Shown: piece by piece, positions 50,152 through 62,500 of the stretch
Layout of the letters: every line of letters begins with the position of its first letter
Numbering within the stretch: position 1 is the stretch's first letter
Source of the DNA: Pyrenopolyporus hunteri
Taxonomy: Eukaryota > Ascomycota > Sordariomycetes > Xylariales > Hypoxylaceae
Direction of reading: 5' to 3'
Length of the DNA: 64,000 bases
Assembly: GCA_902806595.1 (NCBI GenBank)
Contig: CADCXC010000037.1
Coordinates: 2,790,001 to 2,854,000 of the forward strand
Notes under the pieces: generated by a model
Databases searched by the model: none
The model's input: the letters and a program-made list of their open reading frames with translations, nothing else
What the model was told of the DNA's origin: nothing
Made by a program: the position numbers and the translations under genes

Positions 50152-52807
50152 ATGAACACGGAATACAACCTCGACGAGCTGGACGCCGCCCTGAGCGACT
50201 CGCGGCACCAAGCTCCGAGCAGGAGAGACGGATCCCGCCGCACGGCGCCCAGCACGCGGCGCGGTAGCTTGGTTCCGGCGATGGGGGCGCTGGCCTCAGC
50301 TGCGCAGCACCAAGCAAAGCAGCAACAACAATCGCTGCGGAACCGCCTCGACGAGTTGAATCTCTTCAATTTTGATCTCCGCGAGCTTGTCCGCGATATT
50401 CTTCTTCCGGCGGGCAACGAGAGCCGAGTTTCGTACCATGAGTACGCCGTCTTTCGGCCGAGCGAACCAGACGGCGAGACCCGCTCTCCGAGCATCATGT
50501 CCGAGGGAGAAGAAGGACTACGGATGTTTCGAGACGCGGTTCGAAACGGACACGGCTTAGATGACGAGGTGAGTTATCTTACCTATTTTCATGCCCGGCT
50601 CTTTTTTCTTTTTCTTTTCCTTTTTTTTTTTTTTTTTCCTCGGAGGACTGGACTGTTTTGCTCTACGTTCACCGCCAAAGAGGGGACGCAGACTGATTAA
50701 CATAAATTACGTCAGGGAAATTTCACTCCCGCCCCGAAAGGGAAACGTTTACTTCAGGGAAGAGTTCGACAAATGTGAGTATTTCGGAATTTTCATTGTT
50801 TCCCTCTATTTCTAAATTGCAATGGCTTGGGACGTTACGAATATTCGACAGTTTCGTGAGAGTGAAGACTGAGTGACGTAACAGAATCGCCCACCGACGT
50901 GTTCAGGAACCAGACGGGCATAGCACTTGTTCATCCGACGGGCTGCATCTTACCGTGGACGACTATGAATCCCTCGGCCTACACTCCGGCACTCTGCCAA
51001 CCTTGCAGCGGGTAACCCTCGAGTCCTCGTTCTGGGACTCGAGAAGAGAGACAGTATGTGAGTGAACAACAGCATCGTATCACTTCACCGCTATGGGCAG
51101 ATCGGGGCGCCCGCCCCACTGTACTCTCTTGCCCTGCTTCCTGACGTATTCTGGCAACCATACTGACCATATCGAGACTTGATTCTAAGCTTTTCCTCTA
51201 ATCCCCAGCCACCGTACGACTTCCTCTCCATGGCGTACAGGCTACGCACTCGGACGGCAACTGCATTGATACGGCGATCGTTTGACACGCGCTGGCATGC
51301 TGAGGATGCTCTGGACGAGTACGAACGTCGCTTAGACTCTTGCCGAGCGCGATGGTCACACCCGCTCGTACTGCCGGTTGTCCTACTGCAGGTACAACTG
51401 TTCCGCACGGAGGAGGCGGTCCAGGCCAACAATGCCGAGGTACTAGGGCTCGAAGCACATGTCGATGCAGTGACAGGCACCACAGGGCGGGCCAACGTCG
51501 AAGCTTGGTGGCGGAACCACCAATCAGAGAAGCATCATCACTTCCTGCCATTGAAGCGTTTCTCATCGAATCTCAAAGAAATGGTCGAGTCCAAGGTGGG
51601 AAATTCACGGCGGAGCCATGACTTCCCCCGTAATACTGCGCCCACGCCCACGCCAACTACTACGCCTTCGCCTGCGCCGGAAGTATCTAGCTATTACGAC
51701 CCCGACTATGTACCACCGCAGACAATTCATCTAATGAAGGAGGCTCATGACGTCCTCAAAGGGGCTATTCAGTTACTTGATACGCTGAGGTGGATGGAGC
51801 GCGCCTTGAAGCTCATAATCCAAACCGGCGATGAGCTGGACATGCGCGTGAAGGAGCTGAGAGCCCAAGCCGTAGCGAGGGGAGAACTCAAGAAGGAAGA
51901 GGCAGAAGAGATGGATGACGAACTCACCGTCCACTGGCACGAGATCAGACAATATCTCGATTGCACATGGCGACTCTGTACTTCACTCGAGACCGATCGG
52001 CGCATGTCGGAGCTACGTTGCCGAGCGCAGATCGACATCATCTACTCGAAGATGGCACAAGAAGACAACAACCTCAACGCGCGCATGGCCGTCGCATCGA
52101 CGAGGGACAGCTCGTCGATGAAAGCATTAGCCGTAATCACCGCCATCTTCCTGCCGGGCGAGTACATCGGCACGCTCTTCGGCGTGTCCATGTTCAACTG
52201 GGAGACGGGGACGGCGGGCGACCCGGCGATCTCGGAGGACGCGCCGGACGGCTGGCCGCACCCGGTGGTGATGCCGTCGTTCTGGATCTACTGGGCGTTC
52301 ACGATCCCGCTGACGCTGTTCATCGTGGCGGCGTGGCGGGCGTGGTGGGTGAACCAGGACCGCTACTTCCGGCGGCACCTGAGCACCGACCTCAGCGACG
52401 AGCGGTACTGGACCAACGACGGCCGCCCCCGCGACCTCGAGACCACGTTCATGCAGGACTTCTGGAGCGGCCTACTCAGCCGCAGCGGCGCCGGCAGCAG
52501 CACCAACAGCACCGTCCTCGGCAAGAACCAGCGCGCCAGGCCGGCGCCGGGCATCGGGAGGGTGTCCAGCATGGACATCACGCAGTCGCAGGTCCGGACG
52601 CCGATCACCGCCGGTTCCAGGACCGGCACGGGCTTGTCGAAGACGGGGCCGAACTCGAGCCAGATTAATTATACTAATGTGTTTAAGGAGAGGGAGACGA
52701 CAACCGACTCCGAACGGGAAGGAGAGGGCGGAGAGAAGGCGATGCGGTTCAGGCAGATTTCGTTCGCGAGGGGGCCGCGGATCCAGAAAGAGGATTGTGC
52801 TGTCTGA
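50152..52807 (+). CDS. CorA-like Mg2+ transporter family membrane protein
   Basis: Exons 50152-50568, 50716-50774, 50885-51053 and 51209-52807 give 747 aa. The N-terminal half is cytosolic, with a variable start and then LESSFWDSRRET and a helical bundle (about 230-520, with many charged heptad-like segments such as LDMRVKELRAQ). Two C-terminal TM segments (about 523-545 and 572-596) have the CorA arrangement. The pore signature is altered: where CorA has YGMNF, this protein has GVSMFNW (G540-N545), as in the divergent fungal CorA-like clade. Cation transport is therefore plausible but not assured. The last 150 residues are a Ser/Thr-rich tail. GC rises abruptly from about 52130 onward. The start was taken at the first ATG followed by a coherent frame; exon 2 (59 nt) and exon 3 depend on phase-matched GT-AG sites. 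Confidence 0.82.
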
Positions 52808-53492
52808 ATATCGACGTATGATAATTGGGTTGACGATAGAGAGATTGGTTATGTATGTTTATGTTGTATACCCACAACTACGAGGTACGAAGTTAGAGTG
52901 TAAATCATCTCAAGAATACGATCTTGGGATATATAGCTAGATCATGAGGCAGAAGATCATTATAGAATAGATCATAATGCACTATTAGCTCTTAGAGCTA
53001 CATTCGTTATATCGTCAAAGCATGAAACGTCTAGATCTGGCTGGTTGACGATTATCTCGTGTATAGGAGTTCGGGATATGTTTCTGAGGTAAGATCGATT
53101 GGTCTCTAAGGGTTCTCAAGGAGGCATTCAACCTACGGCACCTGATAAATAGGGTACTCTAATTCCCGAATAGGAGTAACCATTCGTCTTTCCATATTAG
53201 TCAGCATATGGATTATCTACCCCTTTCTCTAATTATTGTCACCTTCCGATTCCCCTTGCGTTACCTCTTAAGCCGATATTTTTCTGGTCTTCAATTATTC
53301 TCGAAATTTAGTCTTCATACGTTATGCGTGACTAACATATTGTTAATCTCCTCTCCCTAACCAAAAATATCGTCCCAGGTGAAGCAAGAGAAGGAAGGAA
53401 TCGCTTGCGTTTAGATCACTCAGGATATAGGTCGCCTATTAGATTAACACAAATAGTCTCATTCGATCCTCCGCTATACCCACGCTTCTAAT
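52808..53492. other. convergent intergenic region, CorA-like to FAD gene
   Basis: The neighbours converge here, so the region holds both 3' ends. No gene seen. Confidence 0.65.
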
Positions 53493-55043
53493 TCAAAAGA
53501 CGGACCCAAAGATTTCCGTTCGAAGTTTGAGCAGACGCGCATGCGTCATCTCGAAGCACTCAGGCAATCCAGTATCCTCCCAGGAGCCCCCCAGTATGAG
53601 CTTCGCCACACCGGGAGCGCAAGTGAATATCCTCGCCATACCTGGATCAATAGAGAATATACATTAGTATAAGTTCCGCAGGCCAGAGGTCCGAAGAAAT
53701 ATATAACCTTACCGTGGCCATTAAACCCAGCACACACCCACTGCCCCGGCAGATTCTCCATCCTACCCACGAACGGGACCGAATCCGTCGTCATCCCAAC
53801 GATACCCGTCCACGTATGCAGCAGGCCCTCCCCGTGCCTCAGCCTCGCCTTCCCGCACTCCGGGAAACACGTCTCGAAATTCTTGACGGCGTCGTCTCGC
53901 ACCTCCTCGTTGAACACCCTATCGTCGCGAGTAAACCGGCTGTCGGCCGCGGCGGCGCTGACATTCGGGTTCGCGAGCGGCGCGCCGAGGACGACGATGC
54001 CGTCCTCCCGCCGCTGGGCCACGGAGTAGAAGTGCTTCAGCGAGTGGCGCAGGGACATGGTGCCCGGCAGCATACTCGAGGCGCTCAGCGAGGCCGGGGG
54101 CACGAAGGCGTGCGCCTGCGCCCGGTTCGGCGCGATGAAGTTCGCGAGCTGGGGCAGCAGGTGGGGCGCGAAGGCGTTGGTGCAATGGACTATCACGGAA
54201 GCCCGAGTCGTGCCCCGGGGCGTGGCGACGTCCCAGATTACCTGGTCTGCGGGCGAGGAACCGGACCTGGTTACCGAGGTCACGGGGCAGTGGGTGAAGA
54301 GCCGCGCGCCCTTGCTGATGCACTGCGTGAGAAGCCACTGCGCCAGTTTCGCCGGGTGGCTTGAGCCGGCTGGCCATTTGTACGCGGCGACTGCCTTCTG
54401 CACGCGGGTGACTCTCCGCGCTTCCTCCCCTTCGTAGAACTTGATGTGGGAGACGTCGCCCCCGGCTTCCTGGTACTCCTTGAAACTGCGCGCGTTGAAC
54501 TCGGCAAACTCCGGCGTCATGCACACGTCGAAAGTTGTCGTCGGGTTGAAATCGCATCGGATCCCGTGCGTCTCGACGAACTCCTTGATTTTGTGGAAGA
54601 CGAGCTTCTCGTTGGCGATGATCTTGAGGGCCTGGTCTGGGCCGTGTATTTGCCGGTATACTTGGAACCCGCGGAAGGCATCTATTCCCGAGTTCTTAGC
54701 AACAACGAACAAAATCCTCTTCCAATGGATATTTAGATAGGTAGGTATGTTTATATCAAAACTGACCTGGCCGCACGTGTCCTGCGTTCCTTGAGCTGGC
54801 TCCGCTGGCTGCTTCCCGCGCCTCGAAGATGGTTATGTCGCCGGCCGGCACGCCCCCCTGAATTAGCTCGTAGGTTGTTAGAGCGCCCGAAATACCGGAG
54901 CCGATAACTACGTATTTGGACTCTTCCGGAGTTGGTTCGTTCTGGTTGTGGTTTAGGTAAGGGAACGACCGTGTGGTCTGCTGCCAGAATGACACGCAGG
55001 GGTCGGGTACTGGTAACCCGGATATCTCCTTTTGCGAAGCCAT
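53493..55043 (-). CDS. FAD-dependent oxidoreductase, DAO family
   Basis: Exons 54767-55043, 53713-54681 and 53493-53641 (minus strand) give 464 aa. The Rossmann motif VVIGSGISG has GxGxxG at residues 48-53, with Glu74 (IFEAR) for the FAD ribose. SGASSRNAGH (80-89) and the late WTGIVGMTTDSVPFVG and GFNGHGMARIF motifs are typical of the DAO (glycine/D-amino-acid oxidase-like) family. No signal peptide or TM segment is visible, so it is probably cytosolic. The substrate is likely a primary or secondary amine or amino acid, not determinable here. Introns are 85 nt (donor GTCAGT) and 71 nt; splicing restores the conserved RPDAFRGFQ and GHGMARIF junctions, which supports the model. Confidence 0.9.
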
Positions 55044-56169
55044 AGATATTTTAGGTAGCCTATTTACCCCTAACTCTAGTAATATATCAAATATGTTTAT
55101 TCATTGATATAAACTTTTGAATGACTACCGACAGGCACTTTGCTTCCTAATATATAATATATAGTGTATATAACTACCTACGCGATTGAACCTATGTCCC
55201 GAGGTCTCTGCGGGGAAGTCGAATAATGGCCAGGCGAGATAATGGCCATTTCTATACTGGCGTGAGGGGCGGAGGATGCATGATGGCCGATTATCGGGTA
55301 GGTAGGCTTATTACCATTCGCTACTATTCCTGCTATCTGTAGAAGGTAGCGAAGGCTAACACTAACATCTTAATTTAAATCCGCGATACGGGGGGGATCT
55401 AAACTGAGCCTCCTACTTTCGTTACCTGTTACTTAGGATTAATTTCTGGGAAACATTACATCGTATAATTTAGTTTGGTTTAGTATGATTAAGTTCTTAA
55501 AGAGTCTACTGAAATGGGTGTCTGGGTAATATTACCCCTTCAACCCAATTGATAGGAGCTAGGAATCATCGGGGCTCGTAGACTCAGATCTCCCCAAATA
55601 GGGCTCATTCTGCCGATAGTTTTAACTTATAACGGTATCATCTGTCAAAGAGCTTGGTCGTCCAATAGAGAACTATACAGGACAGGACTTTACGCTATTT
55701 TAACAAAGAATCCTAAGCGAATGTCCGTAAACTACCTACCTATACAAGCCGCTTAAGTTGACACTCGGAGCCCCGACGGGGTAAAGGAGACAGCGTTCAC
55801 ACTCTTAACATTAACTGAATAATTACACCTTAACTCTATTTATACTTTACGACCAGGACCTCAGGGAGAAGTTTCTCTATATTTACACCACTACCCGCTC
55901 AGTCCCTGTTAGCCGAAGTTTGTATCTACGACCTCTCCTTAGGTAAATCACAAGGACACACCAATACTAGCACAAAGTTTCCCCTTTTTTTCCTTCTTTA
56001 CGTTTCTTTCGGAGGGTGATTCAACTCGAGTTGCTCCCTCCTCCCTTTGCCCATCTAGTCTAACCCAATGCCCGCTTGCCGTATATGCTCACGAATTCAA
56101 TAGACCACCCGTTAATTCCGATGATATGTCCGAAATGCAAATTCCCCAAACTTCCCCTCGCTTACTTAC
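55044..56169. other. intergenic, upstream of FAD gene and downstream of SNG1-like gene
   Basis: No gene seen. A 10-bp direct repeat ATAATGGCCA occurs at 55223-55232 and 55239-55248, annotated separately. Confidence 0.6.
55223..55248. promoter_or_regulatory. paired ATAATGGCCA boxes upstream of FAD gene
   Basis: Two identical 10-mers 16 bases apart start-to-start, about 180-205 bases upstream of the FAD oxidoreductase start (gene on the minus strand). TGGCCA is itself palindromic, and a related ATGGCCGATTAT lies about 35 bases further upstream. Spacing near one and a half helix turns could suit a dimeric regulator. No factor is assigned. Confidence 0.3.
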
Positions 56170-58267
56170 TTACATGCCTCTCATGAAGCCCCTCTTTCTC
56201 ACCGGGGGCAGCGCGCCCTTCTCCTTGGGCACATGCTTCTTCTGGTCCTCGGCCGCGGCGTCGTACACGGTGTACGACTCGGCGCCCCTCTCGGCGCTGC
56301 GCTTCTGCCGCTCCTGCAGCCACCGGCCGATGTAGCAGCAGACGGGGAAGAGCGCCACGTTGACGGCCGCCCACGCGAACAGCACCCCGAAGTTCAGCCC
56401 GATCTCCGAGTGCAGGTCGAACAGGATCTGCCGGCTCGCCTGCACGATGTGGTGCAGAGGCCACGCGTATCCCCACCGGAAGAACCCCGGTGCGAGGTCG
56501 ATCGCGTAGAAGGCTGTCGACACGTTGGTGATGACCCACTGCGCGCAAGTCGGTTAGCATCTGGAATGTGCACTTCTCGGCCCTTTTGAGAGACGGGGTG
56601 CTTTGGCTTCGCGGATGTGACCAGTTTTGGGAACGGGTCGCAAGAGTTTGTGTGCCACAGTTACCAATAGGCAAACCTGACAAGGTCCTCCGCGCAACAA
56701 ATGGGAAACAACATATCGCTAAGGGACGTAACTTACGAAGATGAGCCAGCCAGCAGTCCACGGCTGGCCGATGATGATCCCGACGTTCTCGCAAGCAATA
56801 CCGAGGGCGTTCATGCCGACGAAATTCACCATCCAATACACGGGAAACGAGCCGCGGCCGTACGCCGTCGGGTTGAACGCCGGCTCGACCGGGGACGCGG
56901 GGGGCGGCCAGAACGGGATCTGGAAGGCGAGCGACACGAACGAATACACGAGCGAGACGACGAAATACGTCGTGATCGTCGCGGTCAGCCGCCACGCTAT
57001 GAGTTGCCAAAAGCGCAGCGGCGGGTGGCCCTGCGGGATGACGAATTTCTGGGGGACGGGGACCGCGTTAGCGTTGGCACGTCCAATCGCGTATCGCACC
57101 AGCCTGCGTGAACTCCGTTTCGCTCACGGGGAAACAACCCGAGCTAATCCGGACCGATTCCAAATCGGCCCGGGTGAAAAAAAAAAAAAAGGGGGGCTGA
57201 CTTAGCATGTGGATCGGCAAGAAGAAAGCAAACGAGAAGAACGCCACGATGATCAGATAGATCAAGCCGATGGTAACGGACGGCGTGGCGGTAGCCGGGC
57301 CGAAGGGACGCAGGTCGATCTGCAGGGGCGTGATACCGGGATTTACCGCCGCGGGCGCCCTAGCGAGCACATCCCTCGGGATCGAGGTGTTCGAGACGAC
57401 GGCCTGGGACCAGGCGGGGCCGAAGCGGGCGGCGAACTGGGTGGCGAGGGCCTGGAGCTGGGGCACGATGTAATTGGAGTACGTGGTCTCCTGCCTGGCG
57501 GAGAGGAGGATGAACTGGATGGCGCCGGTGGGGTCGTACGAGGCGTTCCCGGTGGTGACGGCGTCCCGCAGCAGCGCGGTGGCGTTTGGGTTGATGACGA
57601 CGGCGGCCCAGGAGTGCCAGTCGTACACGGACTGGCGCACGGCGATGGGGTCGAAGCCGAAGCGCGCGGGCGGCACGATCTCGAACCCGAGCTTCCGCTG
57701 CGTCGGCGACTCGATGATCTCCCGCGCGATCGAGGTCATGGCCGGCCCCACGAGCGGCGTCACGTCCTCGTACGGCGCCACCTGCCCGTCGAAGTCGACC
57801 ACGTGGACCGTCAGCGTGTGCATGTTCTTCTCGACGTGGAAGAGCACCGCCCAGTATAGCGAGAGCACCGCTATGATGAACACCGAGAGGATCAGGACTA
57901 GGAGATGCTGTTAGCCGCACATTCGAGTCGTCGGCGAAAATCGCCGGAGCTACCAAGACATGGGCAGATAGGGGTAGGAATGGGTGGACTAACGCGTTCG
58001 AAGCCACTGCGTGACAACCTCCCGGCGAACCTTATCCATCCTCGGGTCCCAGAACCCGGCGCTTCGGTGCGGCTCTTCATACCGGATATCGTCGAAGTCG
58101 GCGTAGTCGTACCCGCGCGGGGCGCCGCGAATCGTGTCGTCGCTGTCTTCCGTGCTATACGTGTGTCCCAGGGGCCTCCCAACGCCAGCCGAGGGTCGCC
58201 CGTGATCGTCGTGGGCGGCGATCACGAGGTCCGAGACGTCTGGCGGACTGTGGTTACGGTACGGCAT
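56170..58267 (-). CDS. SNG1/DUF3533 family membrane protein
   Basis: Exons 57994-58267, 57128-57897, 56737-57048 and 56170-56538 (minus strand) give 574 aa. A cytosolic N-terminus (about 90 aa, acidic, with GYDYADFDD) leads to TM1 (LILSVFIIAVLSLYWAVLF), a large extracytoplasmic domain with VVDFDGQVAP, and a block of TM segments (VTIGLIYLIIVAFFSFAFF onward) ending in a basic tail. Family: yeast Sng1 (nitrosoguanidine resistance) and relatives, plasma-membrane proteins linked to drug tolerance and lipid asymmetry. The intron between exons 2 and 3 is doubtful. The model used (donor GTGAGC at 57127) keeps the frame but inserts about 25 residues, including a Phe run. The donor expected from the family (GTCAGC at 57201, after PIHML) would shift the frame by one base relative to KFVIPQGHPP. 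The last intron is 198 nt. Confidence 0.78.
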
Positions 58268-60347
58268 AGCTCTCTTCTTTCTCTCTCTGCTTTGGTTAGG
58301 GGAATATGACTTGTCGATAGTCGAAAAGAGGAGCCCGGCCAACGGACGCCCTGCTTTGCTGTGAGATCATCTCACATACATATATAATATATATAAGGCT
58401 ACGTCTATCTATATATTTGGGGGGTGTTCGCCGGGGGGGAGGGGGACGCGCATGGCGTCTGGGAATACCTCGTCCCCTATATCCAGGCCACGTGATGTCG
58501 TCATGACTTAGATGCTAATAGGCTACTAGGTAACTTAAGGATGCTGTCGCTATCCTGTTCTGGAGTTAGTGATCGTCGGTCTATTGGTAACAACTTAACT
58601 CCGTTTCGCGCGACTGGGGGCTGGCTGGTGCTGATGTCATATCATACTTTCGGAATCCGACCCGGATATGACGGATTGACTGCGACGGCTGTCTACTGGC
58701 TGGTCGGGGGGGGAGCTGAAGAGAGAGAGATATATACCTACGTACATAATAATGTCTTAGGTCTATTATGTATAATAGAGGTTTTATTTTGTTAAAAGCC
58801 GGATCCCATTCCCCCTTTTCTGCGTCTTGGGATTCATGCTGATAAGGAGCCGGGTTAAGTCGGGCATCCTTCTCATTGGTACGCCGAGCCCACGTTAGGT
58901 CGAACGAGGAACCTTTCTAATCCCCAAAGCCCGAGAGCGACGTGGGACGATCCGTTTCGAAACAGATAAAGATAATGGGATCCGCCCGTCAGAGGGGAAA
59001 AAATAAGATCGATGCATAAGCTGGTTCAGCTATAACTCGATGTAGGACGAGTCGTCAGCAGGGTTTGAGATGGAGATACGAGTGTATGCGTACACGTCTG
59101 ATATCGCTTCCCAAACCCCCGGCGCCGAGGACAGACAAGTCATAAAAATATCGGGCCCGGAGCCATGAGAAATATTCCGTTGGGACTTATGTATGTACAT
59201 ACCTGTACATACCAACCCTACCTACCTACCGAGGTATGTGTGGATATGAGAGGTAGGTAGGTATGCATTATACATCGCGACGGGGGCATGTGCAACTCGC
59301 TGAGCCAGCCATGTCCACGGACGCAACCCCCTCTCCTCGCACCGCGAATGGAGCGTAGACACGACCGTGCCGAACCTCGCCGGGAATATATATGGTACGG
59401 GCCCTCTCCCAGCTTGTGTGCGAGAAATTCCATGTGCCATACGACCAGTCAATACCACTCTTCTACGTGCAAACGGCGATGTAACCAAAAAAGAATGGGG
59501 GGACAACCAGGGCCTAGACCTTGGGAGGCGTCGAGCTCGGATTCCAAGACTTTTTTGTAAGCAAGCCCTCGGGCGTAGGGCATGATTTACTCAGCAATAC
59601 CAAGAGCCAATCAGCGGCGTGCGACTCGTGATGAAGTAACTATGTAGTCTCTGATCTCATGTTTATCGCCTTTCGTTTCTCCGCGCGCCTCTTCTCTTGG
59701 TAAAGGGTGGTAGATTTACAAGGTACCCGATGACGGGAAAAGGCCCTGGGATTAGCCATTAACTGCTCGGAAGACCGAGACTCGCATGAGGATAAGGAGA
59801 TAAATATGACAAACATGGGAACGGGACGGGACGCGATACATATATATGCCGTGCTATATCTCCGTAGCTGACACCGAGTTGTGGAAATGACGAACAGCCG
59901 AGACTTAAAGTCCTAGGTACAGTTATTTATATCGTATGATATCTATTCATAGAGACGTGCGTAGGGAATAAGAGAGAGAGAGAGAGAAAAGGGGGGGAGG
60001 CAATTCTGACACTGTTCTCCTTATTTGCAGTTTGTCAGCTAGATATACTATCTACCTATTTATTACAACCAACGCTTGGGGGAATCCGCAACAAGCCACT
60101 GTGCCCATTTAATTCTTGTTCCTCATAAGTAGCGGTCTTCCGGAGCGCTTCGTGAATATCCAAAATACCTCGCAAGACTAGCCTTAAGTATATCAAAGGA
60201 CTTATTTGTGCCTACACTGTAAAATGGCCCTCCACGCGAGCCCTTTCCCTCTCATTTTTAATGCAATCCGTTTCCGATACTAAATTCGCCCGTACCCAGT
60301 GCGCCGCAAACCTAGATAAAACGCCGTGTTGTTGTTGTTGATGGTGT
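58268..60347. other. intergenic, SNG1-like gene to bZIP gene
   Basis: Upstream of the SNG1-like gene and downstream of the bZIP gene. No gene seen. It contains TATATA-rich DNA at 58375-58395 and a short AG repeat. Confidence 0.6.
59971..59987. repeat. (AG)8 microsatellite
   Basis: AG run followed by a G7 tract; non-coding. Confidence 0.8.
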
Positions 60348-62180
60348 TTATAACCCGATGGTAAGCATATCTAACCTGGCCAAGACAGGCTCAAGGCTAG
60401 CAGCGAGACGCTCGATTCGTCTCGCAGCGATACTAGTCGTCCTATCGCCATCATCCGACGAGTCGATGAGCTCGTACCGGGCGAAGGCTTTCTCAGACTC
60501 AATGCCACCGAAGATATCAACCGCAGTGAGGCTATCTGTGTTTAGCTCGGCCGGACCTGGCGGAACGACTGTAGTATCGTCGTCATAAATGTCACCGTCG
60601 AGATCGGCCGGAATATTTTCAGCGACAGCTGACGTGTGGGCAGAAGCCTTCATAGTCACCGACTCCTCGGTTAACGGTAAGACCGGGGATTCGAAGACCG
60701 GGACGCCCGTTTTATCGGCATCCGAGAAGGCTTCCTCGCCCGAATTCGTCGCCTTGCCGGCTAAAACCTCCACGTCGATAATAGGAACTTCGGGCGTCTC
60801 TACGATAGCGAAGACGCGGGGCTGATAGTTGAACGCGTCGGAATTTAGATTCAGCATAGAGAAATCCATAGTCTGTTCGGGTACCATAACCACACCAATT
60901 TGCTGATGTTGCTGGTTCTGCTGGCTGGCAGTGAAAGGATTAATGTCCTTAGGGACCTGGCGAGGCTCGGGCTGTCGTTGTTCGGTTTGCGGTTGTTGCT
61001 GGGTAAGCGCAGATGGATCGGAGTTCAGGCCGTCCAGGAAGCTAGCGAACGACGGCGATGACAATAGCATCCGGCTAAGGTCTGAGAGACGGCGGTTCTC
61101 TTCTATCAAGGCGCGGTTCTGCGCCCTGAGTTCGCCGTTTTCTGTCACTTTATTCGCGATCTCGGTCTCAAGTTGAGTGATGTACTCTGATCAATCCCAT
61201 ATTAGCAGGTTAATACTCTTGTTGGAATTGTAACTCTCACCCTTTCTTCTTGAACGGAAGGCCCTGGCAGACACCTTGTTGCGCAATTGCCGCCTTTCCT
61301 TGCTACTGAGTTTCTTCCCTTCCTCGCTGGCGAGAAGTCTTTCATCTTCGTCCATCTCATCTTCCTCCTTCTTCGGTCTCGGCAGCTGGAGGAGAGGCGA
61401 GTTGTCGCTTGAATCACCGGGACTCGTACCGGCTTTCGATCTCATCGAGTGAAGTAGCTGGGTGATCTTCTGCTCGACGATCGGGTCCGAGGGCATAGGA
61501 GGCTTCGGTCGGTGTTTGGCTTGCTGGCTCTGCCTCTGCTGCTGCTGCTGCTGCTGTTGCTGCTGTTGTTGCTGCTGAATCAGCTGTTGTTGCCTCTGCT
61601 GCGCCTGGGCCTTTGCTAGTGCGGCCTGCTGATGCATGCCAGGATACATCCTACCAATATTACTGGTCTGGCTGGGCATGGTCGGAGACGTCAACGGTTG
61701 AGACTCGCGACCAATTGCGCTAGGGTTGACAGTCGGCTCCAAGAAAAATGACGCGTCGGCCTGAGTCTCGAAATCCAGGTCCATATCAGCGGCGCTGAGG
61801 CCCTGCGACGGCGCACTATTGAAGTCGAAGGAATCCTCAGCCGAGCCCATCTCCGACACCATATAGTCCAGAGTATAACCGGGAGCCTGGCTGTTACTCT
61901 GGCTCAGAGCAAGCGCACTAGCCAGGGCGCCTGGGACGAAGGGCGTCTGCTGTTTATATCGGTCGTACTGATGGCTAGGGCCGGATAACGCTTGCGTCGT
62001 GGGCAAGGTAGTCGGCGTCGTTACCGCTGCCGACGTCCTGGCAAACTGCGGCTTGTTGGTCGCGGCGGGTGAAGCGGACGGCGACCGATACGGCAGCGAG
62101 TCGTACCCATTAAAGTCGAAAAGGTCGAGGGGATCGGTCATGGTCGGCGCATTGATTGAAGACTGGCTTGAAGGGGACAT
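60348..62180 (-). CDS. bZIP transcription factor, MeaB-like
   Basis: Exons 61241-62180 and 60348-61186 (minus strand) give 592 aa. The basic region is ERRQLRNKVSARAFRSRRK, with the invariant N301 and R309 (N-x7-R), and a leucine zipper at L319, (K326), L333, L340, L347. The 54-nt intron splits the codon directly after the basic region; splicing gives KEYITQLETEI. The segment after the zipper, ALIEENRRLSDLSRMLLSSPSF, is like that of Aspergillus and Fusarium MeaB, which acts in nitrogen metabolite repression and secondary metabolism. The N-terminus begins PLDLFDFNGYDS, with Ser/Gln-rich stretches and a 14-residue polyglutamine (202-215, mixed CAG/CAA). It is a nuclear homodimer by family. MeaB orthology is a strong guess from motifs; general bZIP identity is certain. 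Confidence 0.9.
61534..61577 (-). repeat. CAG/CAA polyglutamine repeat in bZIP gene
   Basis: Fourteen consecutive Gln codons, seven of them an uninterrupted CAG run, so it is likely length-variable between strains. Confidence 0.85.
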
Positions 62181-62394
62181 GGAGTTGCGTTAAGGAGCGG
62201 ACCTGTCCAGCTTAGGACAGGATGACCGTCTCGGCGTATTCAGTCTATTTCACGGGAGGGCGAACGCTTGCTTCGATTTGCTGATGTGACTATATTGCTG
62301 TTTGAATTCTTTTAATTTTTTAATTTTTAATTTTTAATGTTTGTTTTTTGGTTGTCGTAGTTGTTATAGTGGTGGTGCTCCGCGGCAGTGTCGT

Positions 62395-62500
62395 CTGCAA
62401 AAGAGAGAGTGAAGGGAAGGGCCAGACTGGTAGGGAAGGCGGATTAGTAGGGAAATTTGGATGATATGGATGCCTGGGACAGAGTGTCTCCTGTACGTAC
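62395..62500 (-). other. possible 5'UTR intron of the bZIP gene
   Basis: On the minus strand, a donor GTACGT follows CTG, CTAAT gives a branch site, and TTTTGCAG ends the segment, 106 nt in all. It lies about 215 bases upstream of the start codon in leader-like, A/C-rich sequence. Confidence 0.35.

Noticed and set aside
29098..62180. A secondary-metabolite gene cluster
   Set aside because: No polyketide synthase, NRPS, terpene cyclase or prenyltransferase is present; the genes have unrelated functions and orientations.
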